Assembly (NCBI GenBank): GCA_023374025.1
Contig: SIJG01000059.1
Location: 703,620-767,619 of the forward strand
Direction of reading: 5' to 3'
DNA: 64,000 bases
Source of the DNA: Heterodera schachtii
Lineage: Eukaryota; Nematoda; Chromadorea; Rhabditida; Heteroderidae
Shown here: positions 37,970-49,099 of the stretch, piece by piece
How positions within the stretch are numbered: the stretch's first letter is position 1
How the letters are laid out: each line of letters opens with the position of its first letter
Notes under the pieces: model-generated
Told to the model about the DNA's origin: nothing
Database searches by the model: none
Seen by the model: the letters and a program-made list of their open reading frames with translations, nothing else
Translations under genes and position numbers: made by a program

Positions 37970-39958
37970 TATCCCAATCCCAGATCCGACGGTTCACGCA
38001 CCCGCTAGTTATATATATGTTATATAGGTAAGGGGTTTCGCTTCAAAAACTAATTTGAGTCGAACGGGAATAGGTACGGAGCTGAAATTTGGCATGGGTA
38101 TGTAGTCGGTTACGGCGCATCCGGGAAAAATACGGATTTTCCGATCCGGTGGCCAACTGAGTCCCAGCGGCTCGAAAACTGACTTTGCCCACAGTCTCAG
38201 TGTTACGAAATTTTTTGCTTTTGATTTTAGGGCTTAGAGGACCACAAAAGCGAAATGCCCCAACAATGACCTACAACATTGCCAGCAAAAATTTTTTGAT
38301 CAGACCAAAAGCCTGACCTGTAGGTTAGGCAACGTAAGAATCACTTTTTTTGGACACTTCAGTACCAGGCGAATAGCGCGCCCGGGTTTGATCTGAGCCA
38401 GGGGGCGCCAGCAGACTTATTGTAGAGCTCGATGAGCTCGATTTTTGAAAATTTTTAAATTTTGAAAATTTTCAAAAATTTTCGAGTTAGGCCTAAAATT
38501 CGGTTTTTCGGTTTTTGAATTTTATGATTTTTTAACGATTTTTCCAGGGAAAACGAAGACCACTTCCAAAACATCGTTTTTTGAGCTCTATCGAATGGTA
38601 TTTTTTTCGAAAAATTTTCGATTTTTTTCCGGAAATAGAAAATTTTTTTGGCCTGAGCGGGACATTTGAGTCCCGGGCCCATAACTCGTCAGGGGTTGTT
38701 TTAAGTCAAAAAACACCTTAGACCAAAATTGTAGAGAATTTTATGGGCTATCGAATGGTGTACTATAGGTCGGAAATTTTTCAAAAATTTTCGAGCTAGG
38801 CCCCTAGAAATTTTCGAAAATTTTTTTTGGCTTGAAAATGAAGGCAAAAAATTTTTTTCTGGGGTATTTTGAGGTGCTCAGCACGAATATGACCTTTGTT
38901 TTACGTTTCAGAATTTTTGGAATTTTTTAAAAATTCGATAATATTTTTCAAATTTTTTGGCTCTCAGGGTTTTGGGTTAAAATTTGTAAATTCGTAGCTC
39001 ATTTTTAAGTGGGACGATTTTCATGCAATAAAACTTTAAAAATACAGAAAAATAAGGAGACCTTTATAGGATTTATTAGGAATTTCTATCTCTAAAAAGA
39101 AAAAAGTTATTTCAGAATTTCTGGAAAAATTCGATTTTTCAGAAATTTTTTTATAACTCAGTTCTGAAAAGTCATTCTGGAAAATTAAAATACTACCAAA
39201 ATCCGCAATTTTTTGCGCTATAAGATAAAATTTATATTAGATTTTTATCACTTTTTTAAAAAAAGATACAAAAATAAAAGTGATTTTGGGGTTCGGGACC
39301 ATAGGGGGGTGACCAGGATTTTTGAGTGAAAATTTTTTTTTATCAAATATCTTCAAAAAACATGTCTTTGGGGCTATTTTAGGTCGCTGATACGAATATG
39401 AAATCAGATTTTACTTTTGACATCGTTAAGGCCTCAGAATCCCTGTGTGATTGGGGATTCTGAGACATCATTTTGAGAGGGGAGGGGGGGAGGGGAAGTT
39501 CGAATCCGGGCGGTGTAAATTATTTTTGCTATGCATTTTTGGGTTATTTTTACCTTTTTTAATTAATTTGTTTTGTATTATTAATAATAAATAAAAATTT
39601 TTAATTTATTTAAATGATTTTGGTGAATAAATGTTTAATTTTTTTATTTAATTTAATATTGTTTTATTAATTTATTTTAAATTATTTTCTGATGAATAAA
39701 TGTTTTATTTAATTTGAATCTTCGAGAAATTAATTCCTTTCAATTTCAATAAATATTTTCTATATTATAAATTTCAAACTTTATGTACCTCTTCTAATAA
39801 ATGTTGTACCTATTCTAATCACTGTTGATTCGGGACCAAAAGGGTGAGTGAGCACATGGTTTTTAAGTTGAAAAATTTTTTCACCACAAATCTTACAAAA
39901 ACATGTCCTTAGGGGCATTTTAGGGTGCTGATCACGAATCTGAAATCAGGTTTCAGTT

Positions 39959-42802
39959 ATGACATCGTTAAGACCTCTGAGTCCCTGTGTGATTAGGGAT
40001 TCTGAGACATCATTTCAGCAATACATTTGGGCTCACATTCCACTTTTGCCAGAAAAAGGTGATGACACTCCCATCGCGGAAATGCACCGCCAAGTGCGCG
40101 AATTGATGCATTTGCAGCTGCACAGGTGCAGCGAAAGTTGGTGTGGTACTCGTGACCAATATTACGGGCGCTGCAAAAAGGGCTTCCCAGCCCCTTACTC
40201 AAAATGTACGATTTTGCGGCCCGACAGGCCTGCGTTGTATTACCGGCCTGCACCCCAGGATGGTGGTGCCAATATAGAGGTAAACGGCTTAATATACGAC
40301 AACTCACAGGTCGTGCCGTACAACCCTTATGTTTTACTACGCTACCGGGTACATCACAATGTGCTATTTGCGTATGGTAACAAGGCAAATATAAAATATG
40401 CACTAAAGTACCCATTCAAAGGTCCTGGACATTGTTATGTCGAGTGCAAAGAAGAGTCCGGCAACAAAATCGGTATCGATGAGCCGGCTCAATATGCCAA
40501 AATGAACTTCCGTGGTGCTACGGAGGCATATGCCGTTGTTAACTCTACACCATATGTTCGGCTTTCGCACCACGTTGTCAAATTGATGATTCATTTGCCA
40601 AATCAACAGTCCATTGTATATAGGGCTTTCCAGCTGGTGAGCAAAGCTCAGCAAATCCAGCAAGGCACACTGCCGGAAACACAATGCTCAGCCTATTGGA
40701 AACAATGGCAAAATGAATGGCGGCATGATCCTAAGTTCAAGGACATGCTTTTCGAAAAAGTGCCGGAACAATTCCGATGGGATAAGGTCAAATGGGTTCT
40801 TTACAAAAGGAAGCCCATCAAAAGGCCTCCAATTGGTCGAATTGTCCCTGTTCCACCCAAGGATCCGGAAAGATTTGCGCTATATTCACTTATGCGCCAC
40901 TTTCCCGGTGACCCTGACCATCTTAAAATGGTAAATGGTCAGCCTTGTACCTCTTTTACTGATGCTGCAATAAGGCACGGTCTTCTTGAGGATGACAAAA
41001 TCTGGGATAAAACACTCGCTGAGGCAGCGTTGTCACGATGGCCTGATCAAATGAGGTGGCTCTTCATGAGCATCCTCGTTTATGGCCAGCCCAGTAATGC
41101 CGTCGAATTGTGGAACAAGTACAAAGACCAAATGTACTTTCCTCAAGGCATTACCACACCGGCACAACGCCAAGCAGCAGAGCTTGAAGCCCTAGCCGAC
41201 ATTGATTGGCGGCTGCACAAATGCTTTAACTTAAGCTGTGTGCATTTTGGCCTGCCAGACCCGCCAAACTCAATTGCCAAAAATACAAATGCGGCAATTA
41301 ATGAGTTTTTCTTTGGCGATGATGATTTGAATTTGCCGCCTGGCCAACCAAATCCTCGGCCTCAGCAAAACACTCCTCCGCCACTCAACACCGACCAACA
41401 AGCGGTCTTTGATGCTGTTGTTAAGGCAATTCAGTCGGACCCAAGGGATGCGACTGTACCTCGCCGATTTTTTATATTCGGCGACGGAGGGACCGGGAAA
41501 ACATTTTTGTTTGGCCAAATTATAAGGCGATTGCGGAAGGCCCCATATAATCACAAAGTGCTTGCCACGGCATCCACTGGGTGTGCAGCTATTTTGCTGC
41601 CGTATGGGAAGACAGCCCATTCCACCTTCCGACTGGGCAGAGATGTGTCGCTGGACAAGCTTCCAAGCATTCCACTTGAGAGCTTCTTTGCCCGACGGAT
41701 TCGTGAAGCACAACTCATCATCATTGATGAGATCACCATGCTTCACAATACGGTGATTGAGGTCATTGACCGTGTGTGCAAAGAAATGGCAATTCCCCAG
41801 TACAAGGACCTTCCCTTCGGAGGAAAGACGGTCATTTTCAGCGGTGACTTCAAACAGTCACTGCCGGTCGTGCCTCATGAAGGCATAACCGCACAAGTTA
41901 CGGCCTGCTTTCAAACTTCTCCGTTGTTTCGTCAATTCACCACAATGAAATTGACCATCAACCAGAGATTAGGCCAAGGCCAGCAAGCGTACTTGCAAAT
42001 GTGCCGCCAAATTGGGCTCGGAGAGACCGGAGAACACTTCTGGATTCCTCCGCAGTACATCGTAAAGAGCAGGGAAGAGCTGATAAACTTTGTTTATCCA
42101 AACTTTCAACAACTCCTTGGCAATGACAAGGAGCTGCTCAACCGTTTGATACTCGCCCCGCACATTGACACGTGCGACGAAGTCAACGAAATGATGATGG
42201 CGAATGTGCCAGGTCAAGTGCGGGAATATTTGTCCACGGACAAACCTCTTGACGATCGCCCATTGGACATCGATGAGATCGAGTCCGAAGTGGCAGCATT
42301 GAACAGACGCACAGACTCTGGGATGCCTCCCCACTGTCTGCGACTAAAGGTCGGAAGCGTTGTTGTCCTCCTTATCAACAAAAGTGATAGGGAAGGGCTG
42401 ATCAATGGCACACGCATTGTCCTCGAAGAACTTGGCGATGATCGCCTTGTCGGTCGTGTAATCAATAGCAATGCTATTGGTGGCCAAGTGAGGTTTTTCC
42501 TTGAAAGATCTCGCAATGTTTTCGAGGACAAAACGCCTGGTGGGCTGAAATACGAGCGTTTGCAGTTCCCAATTAAGCCTGCATTCGCTATGACCATTCA
42601 AAAAGGTCAGGGCCAAACAATCCGCACTGTCGGCATTGACCTGGAAAGGGAAGTATTTACCCATGGTCAATTATATACTGCCTTTTCAAGGGCAACGGAC
42701 GGCAACAATGTCCGTGTGCATGCTCCAAAAAGGGAGATCGATGCCCAAGGTCAAGCGAAAGTGCTGAACATTGTGGCCAAAAACATGCTCAAATTGCAAT
42801 AA
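39959..42802 (+). CDS. Helitron PIF1-like helicase (nuclease-less RepHel remnant)
   Basis: A 947-codon uninterrupted frame. Residues 20-90 match the region just after the HUH nuclease in Helitron RepHel proteins, with a Cys cluster (C57, C62, C72) leading into KKGFP. The C-terminal half is a PIF1/RecD-type SF1 helicase: Walker A GDGGTGKT at ~508-515, the STGCAAILL segment after it, Walker B LIIIDEI at ~586-592, GDFKQSLPVVP at ~629-639, an NQRL motif, QKGQGQT at ~881-887, and THGQLYTAFSRA at ~901-912. It would unwind donor DNA in rolling-circle transposition. The HUH and Tyr nuclease part is absent. The first ~18 residues are translated from a non-coding repeat found elsewhere in both elements (36,898-37,078), so the ATG is probably not the original start. 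Full-length family members are usually well over 1,300 residues. The frame is intact and GC-rich against its surroundings, suggesting a recent insertion. Confidence 0.9.
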   Translation: MTSLRPLSPCVIRDSETSFQQYIWAHIPLLPEKGDDTPIAEMHRQVRELMHLQLHRCSESWCGTRDQYYGRCKKGFPAPYSKCTILRPDRPALYYRPAPQDGGANIEVNGLIYDNSQVVPYNPYVLLRYRVHHNVLFAYGNKANIKYALKYPFKGPGHCYVECKEESGNKIGIDEPAQYAKMNFRGATEAYAVVNSTPYVRLSHHVVKLMIHLPNQQSIVYRAFQLVSKAQQIQQGTLPETQCSAYWKQWQNEWRHDPKFKDMLFEKVPEQFRWDKVKWVLYKRKPIKRPPIGRIVPVPPKDPERFALYSLMRHFPGDPDHLKMVNGQPCTSFTDAAIRHGLLEDDKIWDKTLAEAALSRWPDQMRWLFMSILVYGQPSNAVELWNKYKDQMYFPQGITTPAQRQAAELEALADIDWRLHKCFNLSCVHFGLPDPPNSIAKNTNAAINEFFFGDDDLNLPPGQPNPRPQQNTPPPLNTDQQAVFDAVVKAIQSDPRDATVPRRFFIFGDGGTGKTFLFGQIIRRLRKAPYNHKVLATASTGCAAILLPYGKTAHSTFRLGRDVSLDKLPSIPLESFFARRIREAQLIIIDEITMLHNTVIEVIDRVCKEMAIPQYKDLPFGGKTVIFSGDFKQSLPVVPHEGITAQVTACFQTSPLFRQFTTMKLTINQRLGQGQQAYLQMCRQIGLGETGEHFWIPPQYIVKSREELINFVYPNFQQLLGNDKELLNRLILAPHIDTCDEVNEMMMANVPGQVREYLSTDKPLDDRPLDIDEIESEVAALNRRTDSGMPPHCLRLKVGSVVVLLINKSDREGLINGTRIVLEELGDDRLVGRVINSNAIGGQVRFFLERSRNVFEDKTPGGLKYERLQFPIKPAFAMTIQKGQGQTIRTVGIDLEREVFTHGQLYTAFSRATDGNNVRVHAPKREIDAQGQAKVLNIVAKNMLKLQ

Positions 42803-43118
42803 AAGAGCAATCCAAGCCAGGTTGGCATGCCAACTTCATTACACAAAGCCTTGGATCTCTATTGCATAAATCAAACGAGCTATAGTCCAGTGTGTGCGGT
42901 ACTGTTCCGATGCCGCCCCATTCTCACCTGCACTTAAATATGGATATAAAGTACTGCCACCTGGACTAAGGGAGGGAGGAGGGATGACGTGCGAGTTAGG
43001 GCACTTCCGGTTTCCATTGCACTGAAATATGCAATGTGTCAGCTCATTACTGAGTGAAACCAAGTGCATGTCGGCTGACGCCAAGACCCTAATACAATAC
43101 TAGGTAGCGAAGCTCAAG

Positions 43119-43133
43119 AAGCGCGCAGCGCTT
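43119..43133 (+). terminator. Helitron 2 subterminal 3' hairpin
   Basis: AAGCGC-GCA-GCGCTT, the same 6-bp stem as in element 1 but with loop GCA instead of GAA, 36 nt before CTAG. The preceding AGCGAAGCT (43,106-43,114) is also conserved. Confidence 0.65.
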
Positions 43134-43169
43134 TAAAGCAGCAGAAACACGCAAGCACACACCCGCTAG

Positions 43170-44768
43170 TTATTGTTATTATATGCTTTTTTCTCGTTTT
43201 TGCGTTACCAATTATTCATGAAAAACGGCTTTTACAAATGTTTAATGAAATAATTAAATATATTTAATTTATAATATAATTAAGAGAGACGTGACAATTT
43301 GTGATCTTTTTGTAAATTAGGGATTTGGTTATCTCAAAATTTGCGCATTTGATTTATTAATTTTCTTTAAATTAAATTATTTAGCTAATTTTCTTTTATA
43401 AAAAATTTTATAATTATCTTTTCTTAATCAAGACAGTTTGCTTTTATGTGTCTTATAAATAATTAATTAAAAGTAATGAACTTTGTCTGATATAATTATT
43501 ATATATTTTCTGCTTAACTAAAATAAAGTTTTTAAAAATTTGTCGTTTTTGATTTGTTTTCTGGCAATCATTAAGAATTGGTGTCCCGACGAAAAAAATG
43601 TTAAAAATTTGTCGGGTATTTTTTCTAGGCTTAAAAAATGCGCTGATCACGAATCTGAGCTCAGATTTTGAAAATCATTGATTTTTATCTAAGATTTTTT
43701 TGTCAACTACTTGATTTTTTTCGGTTTTTTAAATTATTTTTTAAAAAAGTATAGCAATCAATTTGGGTTAAAAAATACTCTGATCACGAATTTAAGCTCT
43801 GATTATGCATGAACCTTCATTTTGTCTATGATTTTCATAAAGTTTAATAAAAAAATAAACCGCAGCCCAGCGGACTCAAACTCCAGACCCCCGTCTCATA
43901 CGCCTTGGGATTAATAATTAAATTTCAAAATATCGTAAAAAATTGAAAACTGGACTTCTCCATACATTTAATAGCTCATTCAAAAGCTCCCTTTAGGCTC
44001 TACAACATATGTGTATCAGTTTTATGTCCGACTAATTTTCTTAAAATTTTGGAAAAAAATAAAGTAGTTGACAAAAAATCTTAGATAAAAATCAATGATT
44101 TTCAAAATCTGAACTCACACTTGTGATCAGCGCATTTTTTTCCGTAGAAAAAATACCCGACAAATTTTTTAACATTTTTTTCGTCGGGACACCAATTTAT
44201 AATGATTGCATCGCCTGAATCCATTTCTTAAATTTGATTTCTTACACCGAATGCTTAAACAGCATTAAACAATAATAAAATTGTTATATTCAATTATGTA
44301 ATTGTTATTTGTACTTTTTAATTTATAAAATTATATTTGTTTTTAAATTCATGAAATTCACAAATTATTCTTTTTTCATATCACATTTAAACGAATATTG
44401 TATTAAAACATAAAATTGAATTTAGGATATTATTCACAATTACATATGTAGAAATTTATGGTTAGCTTCTTTACTTTTTTATTAAAATATTTCTATACTC
44501 TCGCTCTTTGCCGCAATTGCGCTTGAAAACCATAAACAAAGCTACCCGAAATATTCGATTCTTGATCGGTAGTTAAATTGCGTTTCTTTCTGTGTTTATA
44601 TATTATTATTAAACATTTATTCTCTATAATATTTTAGGAAACAAAATCAAATATTTGATATGTCAATGATGAAGGGATTGGCAGCACTTTTTCAGATTAT
44701 TGTTTTATCTTGGGAATGATAATAAGTGCAGTTGATAAATATTAAATATAAATATCTTGTTATTATCA
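43170..44768 (+). repeat. Segment X, copy 1 of an X-Y-X duplication
   Basis: About 1.6 kb nearly identical to 45,365-46,964 at an offset of 2195. A noted difference is TTATAATG versus TTTTAATG near 44,200. It contains a foldback element and AT-rich sequence. The identical 65-codon minus-strand frames at 43,453 and 45,648 are part of the foldback arm and are not called as genes. Confidence 0.9.
43564..44209. mobile_element. Foldback/MITE in segment X, copy 1
   Basis: Arms 43,564-43,725 and 44,040-44,209 are inverted copies. The shared tip is GCAATCATTA followed by TTGGTGTCCCGACGAAAAAA. Inner blocks are AATTTGTCGGGTATTTTTTC, GCGCTGATCACGAATC-type, and AATCATTGATTTTTATCTAA. The ~300-bp interior carries a GC-richer patch at 43,860-43,910. 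No coding capacity. The superfamily is not determined. Confidence 0.75.
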
Positions 44769-45364
44769 ACCGCCTGTGGCGCTCGTCAGACTTTTTCCGT
44801 AGCCCGTAGTCTCGCCCCACCTACTGGCCGCCGTAGTCGAGTGTGCGGCGGTTTTTTAGCGCAATAAGCTAAATTAAACTTTTATATTTGACGTTCTTTT
44901 CTCTTTTTCTGACTACTTGTTTAAAAATAGTTTTAACGATTTTGAGGACCCATAACATGCGTCGGTTCGACTTCATTCCCTGATTTTTAGACTTAGCTCG
45001 GTAAGAGCTTTCGAATGATACCAAATTTATTCAAAAAATTTTATTTAAAATTGATTTTTGGCTGATTTTTGAGGCAAATTTTCGTGATTTAAACTGGTTC
45101 AAAAACCGGTTTAAACGTTTTGCCGCGCTGTTTTTTTGACGGTTTAGGCGTTTTCAGCACCTAAGAAAACCTATAAAAGTGTTTTTATGCGATTTTGAGT
45201 CTGGGACCTATGATGGATATTTTCCCAATATTTCTTAATGGCCTTAGTTTTCGTTATTGTAAATTTTTTTCATATTTTTAAATCGATGTTGCAATTGTTC
45301 TAAAGAATAAAATTTTTATTATATATTTTTTGTTTTGAAAAAATATACTCCTAAATTAAATTAT
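44769..45364 (+). repeat. Segment Y': partial foldback plus flank, copy of ~35,041-35,615
   Basis: From TTCCGTAGCCCGTAGTC (44,795 on) it matches 35,046-35,615 at an offset of 9749, covering the right half of the 34,541-35,470 foldback and 145 bp of flank. Its first ~26 bp (AACCGCCTGTGGCGCTCGTC...) instead match the reversed left arm of that foldback (34,950-34,978), so this copy has an arm-swapped sequence at the hairpin tip. It is joined to X' at the uninterrupted Helitron target. Confidence 0.85.
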
Positions 45365-46964
45365 TTATTGTTATTATATGCTTTTTTCTCGTTTTTGCGT
45401 TACCAATTATTCATGAAAAACGGCTTTTACAAATGTTTAATGAAATAATTAAATATATTTAATTTATAATATAATTAAGAGAGACGTGACAATTTGTGAT
45501 CTTTTTGTAAATTAGGGATTTGGTTATCTCAAAATTTGCGCATTTGATTTATTAATTTTCTTTAAATTAAATTATTTAGCTAATTTTCTTTTATAAAAAA
45601 TTTTATAATTATCTTTTCTTAATCAAGACAGTTTGCTTTTATGTGTCTTATAAATAATTAATTAAAAGTAATGAACTTTGTCTGATATAATTATTATATA
45701 TTTTCTGCTTAACTAAAATAAAGTTTTTAAAAATTTGTCGTTTTTGATTTGTTTTCTGGCAATCATTAAGAATTGGTGTCCCGACGAAAAAAATGTTAAA
45801 AATTTGTCGGGTATTTTTTCTAGGCTTAAAAAATGCGCTGATCACGAATCTGAGCTCAGATTTTGAAAATCATTGATTTTTATCTAAGATTTTTTTGTCA
45901 ACTACTTGATTTTTTTCGGTTTTTTAAATTATTTTTTAAAAAAGTATAGCAATCAATTTGGGTTAAAAAATACTCTGATCACGAATTTAAGCTCTGATTA
46001 TGCATGAACCTTCATTTTGTCTATGATTTTCATAAAGTTTAATAAAAAAATAAACCGCAGCCCAGCGGACTCAAACTCCAGACCCCCGTCTCATACGCCT
46101 TGGGATTAATAATTAAATTTCAAAATATCGTAAAAAATTGAAAACTGGACTTCTCCATACATTTAATAGCTCATTCAAAAGCTCCCTTTAGGCTCTACAA
46201 CATATGTGTATCAGTTTTATGTCCGACTAATTTTCTTAAAATTTTGGAAAAAAATAAAGTAGTTGACAAAAAATCTTAGATAAAAATCAATGATTTTCAA
46301 AATCTGAACTCACACTTGTGATCAGCGCATTTTTTTCCGTAGAAAAAATACCCGACAAATTTTTTAACATTTTTTTCGTCGGGACACCAATTTTTAATGA
46401 TTGCATCGCCTGAATCCATTTCTTAAATTTGATTTCTTACACCGAATGCTTAAACAGCATTAAACAATAATAAAATTGTTATATTCAATTATGTAATTGT
46501 TATTTGTACTTTTTAATTTATAAAATTATATTTGTTTTTAAATTCATGAAATTCACAAATTATTCTTTTTTCATATCACATTTAAACGAATATTGTATTA
46601 AAACATAAAATTGAATTTAGGATATTATTCACAATTACATATGTAGAAATTTATGGTTAGCTTCTTTACTTTTTTATTAAAATATTTCTATACTCTCGCT
46701 CTTTGCCGCAATTGCGCTTGAAAACCATAAACAAAGCTACCCGAAATATTCGATTCTTGATCGGTAGTTAAATTGCGTTTCTTTCTGTGTTTATATATTA
46801 TTATTAAACATTTATTCTCTATAATATTTTAGGAAACAAAATCAAATATTTGATATGTCAATGATGAAGGGATTGGCAGCACTTTTTCAGATTATTGTTT
46901 TATCTTGGGAATGATAATAAGTGCAGTTGATAAATATTAAATATAAATATCTTGTTATTATCAT
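45365..46964 (+). repeat. Segment X', copy 2 of the X-Y-X duplication
   Basis: Near-identical to 43,170-44,768. It contains the second foldback copy at 45,759-46,404. Unlike copy 1, it continues into unique sequence (CATCAGATATTTTTG), so this is the ancestral right edge. Confidence 0.9.
45759..46404. mobile_element. Foldback/MITE in segment X', copy 2
   Basis: Same element as 43,564-44,209 carried along by the segmental duplication, with the same GCAATCATTA / TTGGTGTCCCGACG termini. Confidence 0.75.
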
Positions 46965-47794
46965 CAGATATTTTTGTATCAATTTTCATCTGTTCAATTA
47001 TTATTTTAAATTTTTCGTGTATTCCTTTCTCAGTTCAATTTAAGATTTCGTAATCCGCATAAATCTAATTATATAAAGAATAAATTTCTCTACCAAAATA
47101 ATATATTTTTACCGGTTTGTATAACTGGTAAATTTTTCTTTGAGCATTTTGCTTTAGCATATGTGAAGCGATCAGAGCGAAAATGGCAATGCAAATTGTA
47201 TTTGATAATTTTATTTAGTTGGAAAATAAATTTTTTTTATTATTGTTTTTTAAATATGACATCATTTTTCCGTAAAATAAATTAAATCTTTGTCGTATAT
47301 TTAAATGAACATTGATTTCAATATTTTTAAAATATTTAGTGTACTTTTGCGAGTTTTGACTCACTCATTTGTATAATTTTTCAACATTTAATTATTTGAT
47401 GATAATTATATGACTTTATCTGCTTAAAATTATCATTCTATTCGAATTAATGTTTTGTAAATGAAAAATATTTAAGCTTTTTCTTTTAGTTAAAAAATTA
47501 ATTTAGAATTTTATAATTTTATTTCATTTAAGATTTCATTATTTAATAAGATTAAGAAGTTCAATTAATCGTTTTAATATTCGTTTTATTTGTCAATGTT
47601 CTTACACAAATATTTTATTCAATTTTTTATTTAACTGATTCACTTAAACAAAATTAAGAACTTTTAAAACCTTCATTTATTTGTTAATGTTTGTCAATCT
47701 TTTTTACATTTCATTCGATCTAGATTGATTTTTCGTAAATATATTAATAAAAATTTCAATTTTATATTTAATTTGTTGTTTGATATTTAATATT
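46965..47794. other. AT-rich flank of the palindrome
   Basis: No gene. Positions ~47,660-47,740 (ACCTTCATTTATTTGTTAAT, ACATTTCATTCGATCTAGAT) recur inverted at ~59,640-59,704. Confidence 0.55.
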
Positions 47795-48016
47795 TAATTT
47801 TAATTGACTTTCGAAGGTGGGAAAAGTTTTTTGAAATTTATTTTAATTTTACTTTACTTAAAATATTTAATTACTTTTTTTTCAAAAATATGTAGACGAA
47901 GATAGTTTTGTTGCCGCATTTAATTATAAGTTTGTTGCCTATTAATTTTAGAATAGGTTAATTTGTTTGAGTATGCAATCACGTGCGTTCGCCGGCACTC
48001 GCAATGACTGTGAGCA

Positions 48017-48500
48017 ACATGGCTGTTGGTGGTCCGCGGCCGCCTTATTTGCATTATTTTACAAATCTCCCTCTTATTGTACTATTGCACTTTAATTGCC
48101 AACATATATTTAGAATTTTGTTAAATAACTCGCTCTCTTGTTCTATTTTTTTAATATTAGGGATATCAACAATTATATTTATCTAGTAAAAATAACATCC
48201 ACTTCATTAATTGATTTTATTCTCGAGGCGACCGCCGCGCCACGGCCACTTCCGTCCTCGGCCTCGCTGAGCACCAGGACAAACTGAGAGTGAATTGGGG
48301 GTAAAATTAGTAAAAAATATTATGTAATTATTAATTAATTGCCCGCTGGCGGGGGAGGTTGGACCCCGCTGGTCGGTCAGCATATTTAACCTAACAGAAT
48401 TTGGCTAGAAAATGAAAATTCAAAACAGGGGAAAAGATATGGGGGCGGGAGGAAATGCGGGCTGAAGGCCGGCACGGAATCCCAACATTCCGCCAACAAT
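48017..48500. other. Left-arm-only segment
   Basis: Absent from the right arm, where GTGAGCA is followed directly by TATGGCACCC when read in this orientation. It contains a GC-rich patch (48,222-48,290). Its minus strand reads a possible short exon after a CTCTCAG acceptor-like site (FVLVLSEAEDGSGRG...). This is too short to call as a gene. Confidence 0.5.
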
Positions 48501-49099
48501 GGCACCCGAAAGAGTGCCTAAAAAGGGGAGAAACGAATTTTAATAGGGAAGTTTTTGCTTTTTTCTCAGTCTCACCATTTCTCCATTCACTTTTTGCGCG
48601 TGTCGTCTCCAAAATGCACATTCAGTGCCTGCCGGCAAAAAGTAAACCGATGGAGGCAAAGTTTCGCGAGTAACGGCCCACCCGCGTCTTCATTTCGGTC
48701 CACGTTTCGCGAAGTGACAGCTGAAAATGGAAATTTGAATGGAGGACGAAAAGCAAACATTGAAAATAAAAAAATAGAAAATTCAAAAACGCATTTTAAA
48801 TTAAAAAATAGTAATAAATTTAAAAATGGAAATAATGCCAACACACCCAACACACCGGTTTGGTCGGGTCTATGCTAATCGCATAGCTGGGGTCCACGCT
48901 GACAGTGAACAGGCCGAACAGAACGCCAGTGCCGGCAGAAGACACAATTTTCCTATAGGAATGCGGGGGGGGGGAATTTAAAAATTTAAATGAAATTGGC
49001 TGACAACCATAACGGAGGCCATCACGTGCTCCTCGCGACTCATCGGTGGCAGTTTAAATTGTACTGAAAAGGGGACGAACGTGTAAATGCATTTTAATT

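Larger units (their letters stand above)
35616..38008 (+). mobile_element. Non-autonomous Helitron-like element 1 (2.4 kb)
   Basis: The 5' end reads TTATATATATGTTATATAGG and the 3' end CACCCGCTAG, a CTRR-type Helitron terminus. The two hosts flanks (…ATTAT and TTATTG…) meet without duplication or loss in the empty-site copy at 45,358-45,370, once element 2 is also removed, so insertion was between T and T. Internal features are a ~1.45-kb 5' region homologous to element 2, a 21-bp minisatellite, and several GAA-loop hairpins before the 3' end. No coding sequence is convincing. The open frames at 35,965-37,077 on minus are composition-driven. T|T insertion is described for Helitron2/Helentron types; a TC 5' end is absent. 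Confidence 0.85.
38009..43169 (+). mobile_element. Helitron-like element 2 (5.2 kb) encoding a truncated RepHel
   Basis: It starts with the same TTATATATATGTTATATAGG directly after the CTAG of element 1, and ends CACCCGCTAG before the host TTATTG. Positions 38,009-39,480 are homologous to the 5' part of element 1, including the GGCCAACTGAGTCCCAGCGG block. Degraded 21-bp repeats follow at 39,783-39,828. From 39,836 a third copy of the GGGACCAAA...GATTCTGAGACATCATTT repeat runs directly into helicase coding sequence near 40,014. The 3' region 42,803-43,169 carries the hairpin and terminus shared with element 1. Missing nuclease sequence means it would need enzyme supplied in trans. Confidence 0.85.

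Noticed and set aside
39993..42670. Several minus-strand frames of 60-158 codons under the helicase
   Set aside because: Shadows of the GC-rich helicase reading frame; none has a recognisable domain.
43453..43650. 65-codon minus-strand frame present identically in X and X' (45,648-45,845)
   Set aside because: Identity is due to the recent segmental duplication. The frame overlaps a foldback arm and has AT-driven composition.
43860..43912. Possible degenerate tRNA in the X foldback (GC-rich patch with CTCAAACTCCAGACCC)
   Set aside because: A weak T-arm-like stretch only; no D arm, anticodon stem or acceptor pairing could be built.
48180..48290. Possible minus-strand exon after a CTCTCAG acceptor (FVLVLSEAEDGSG...)
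   Set aside because: Only ~34 codons, no donor partner, and absent from the other palindrome arm; noted but not called.
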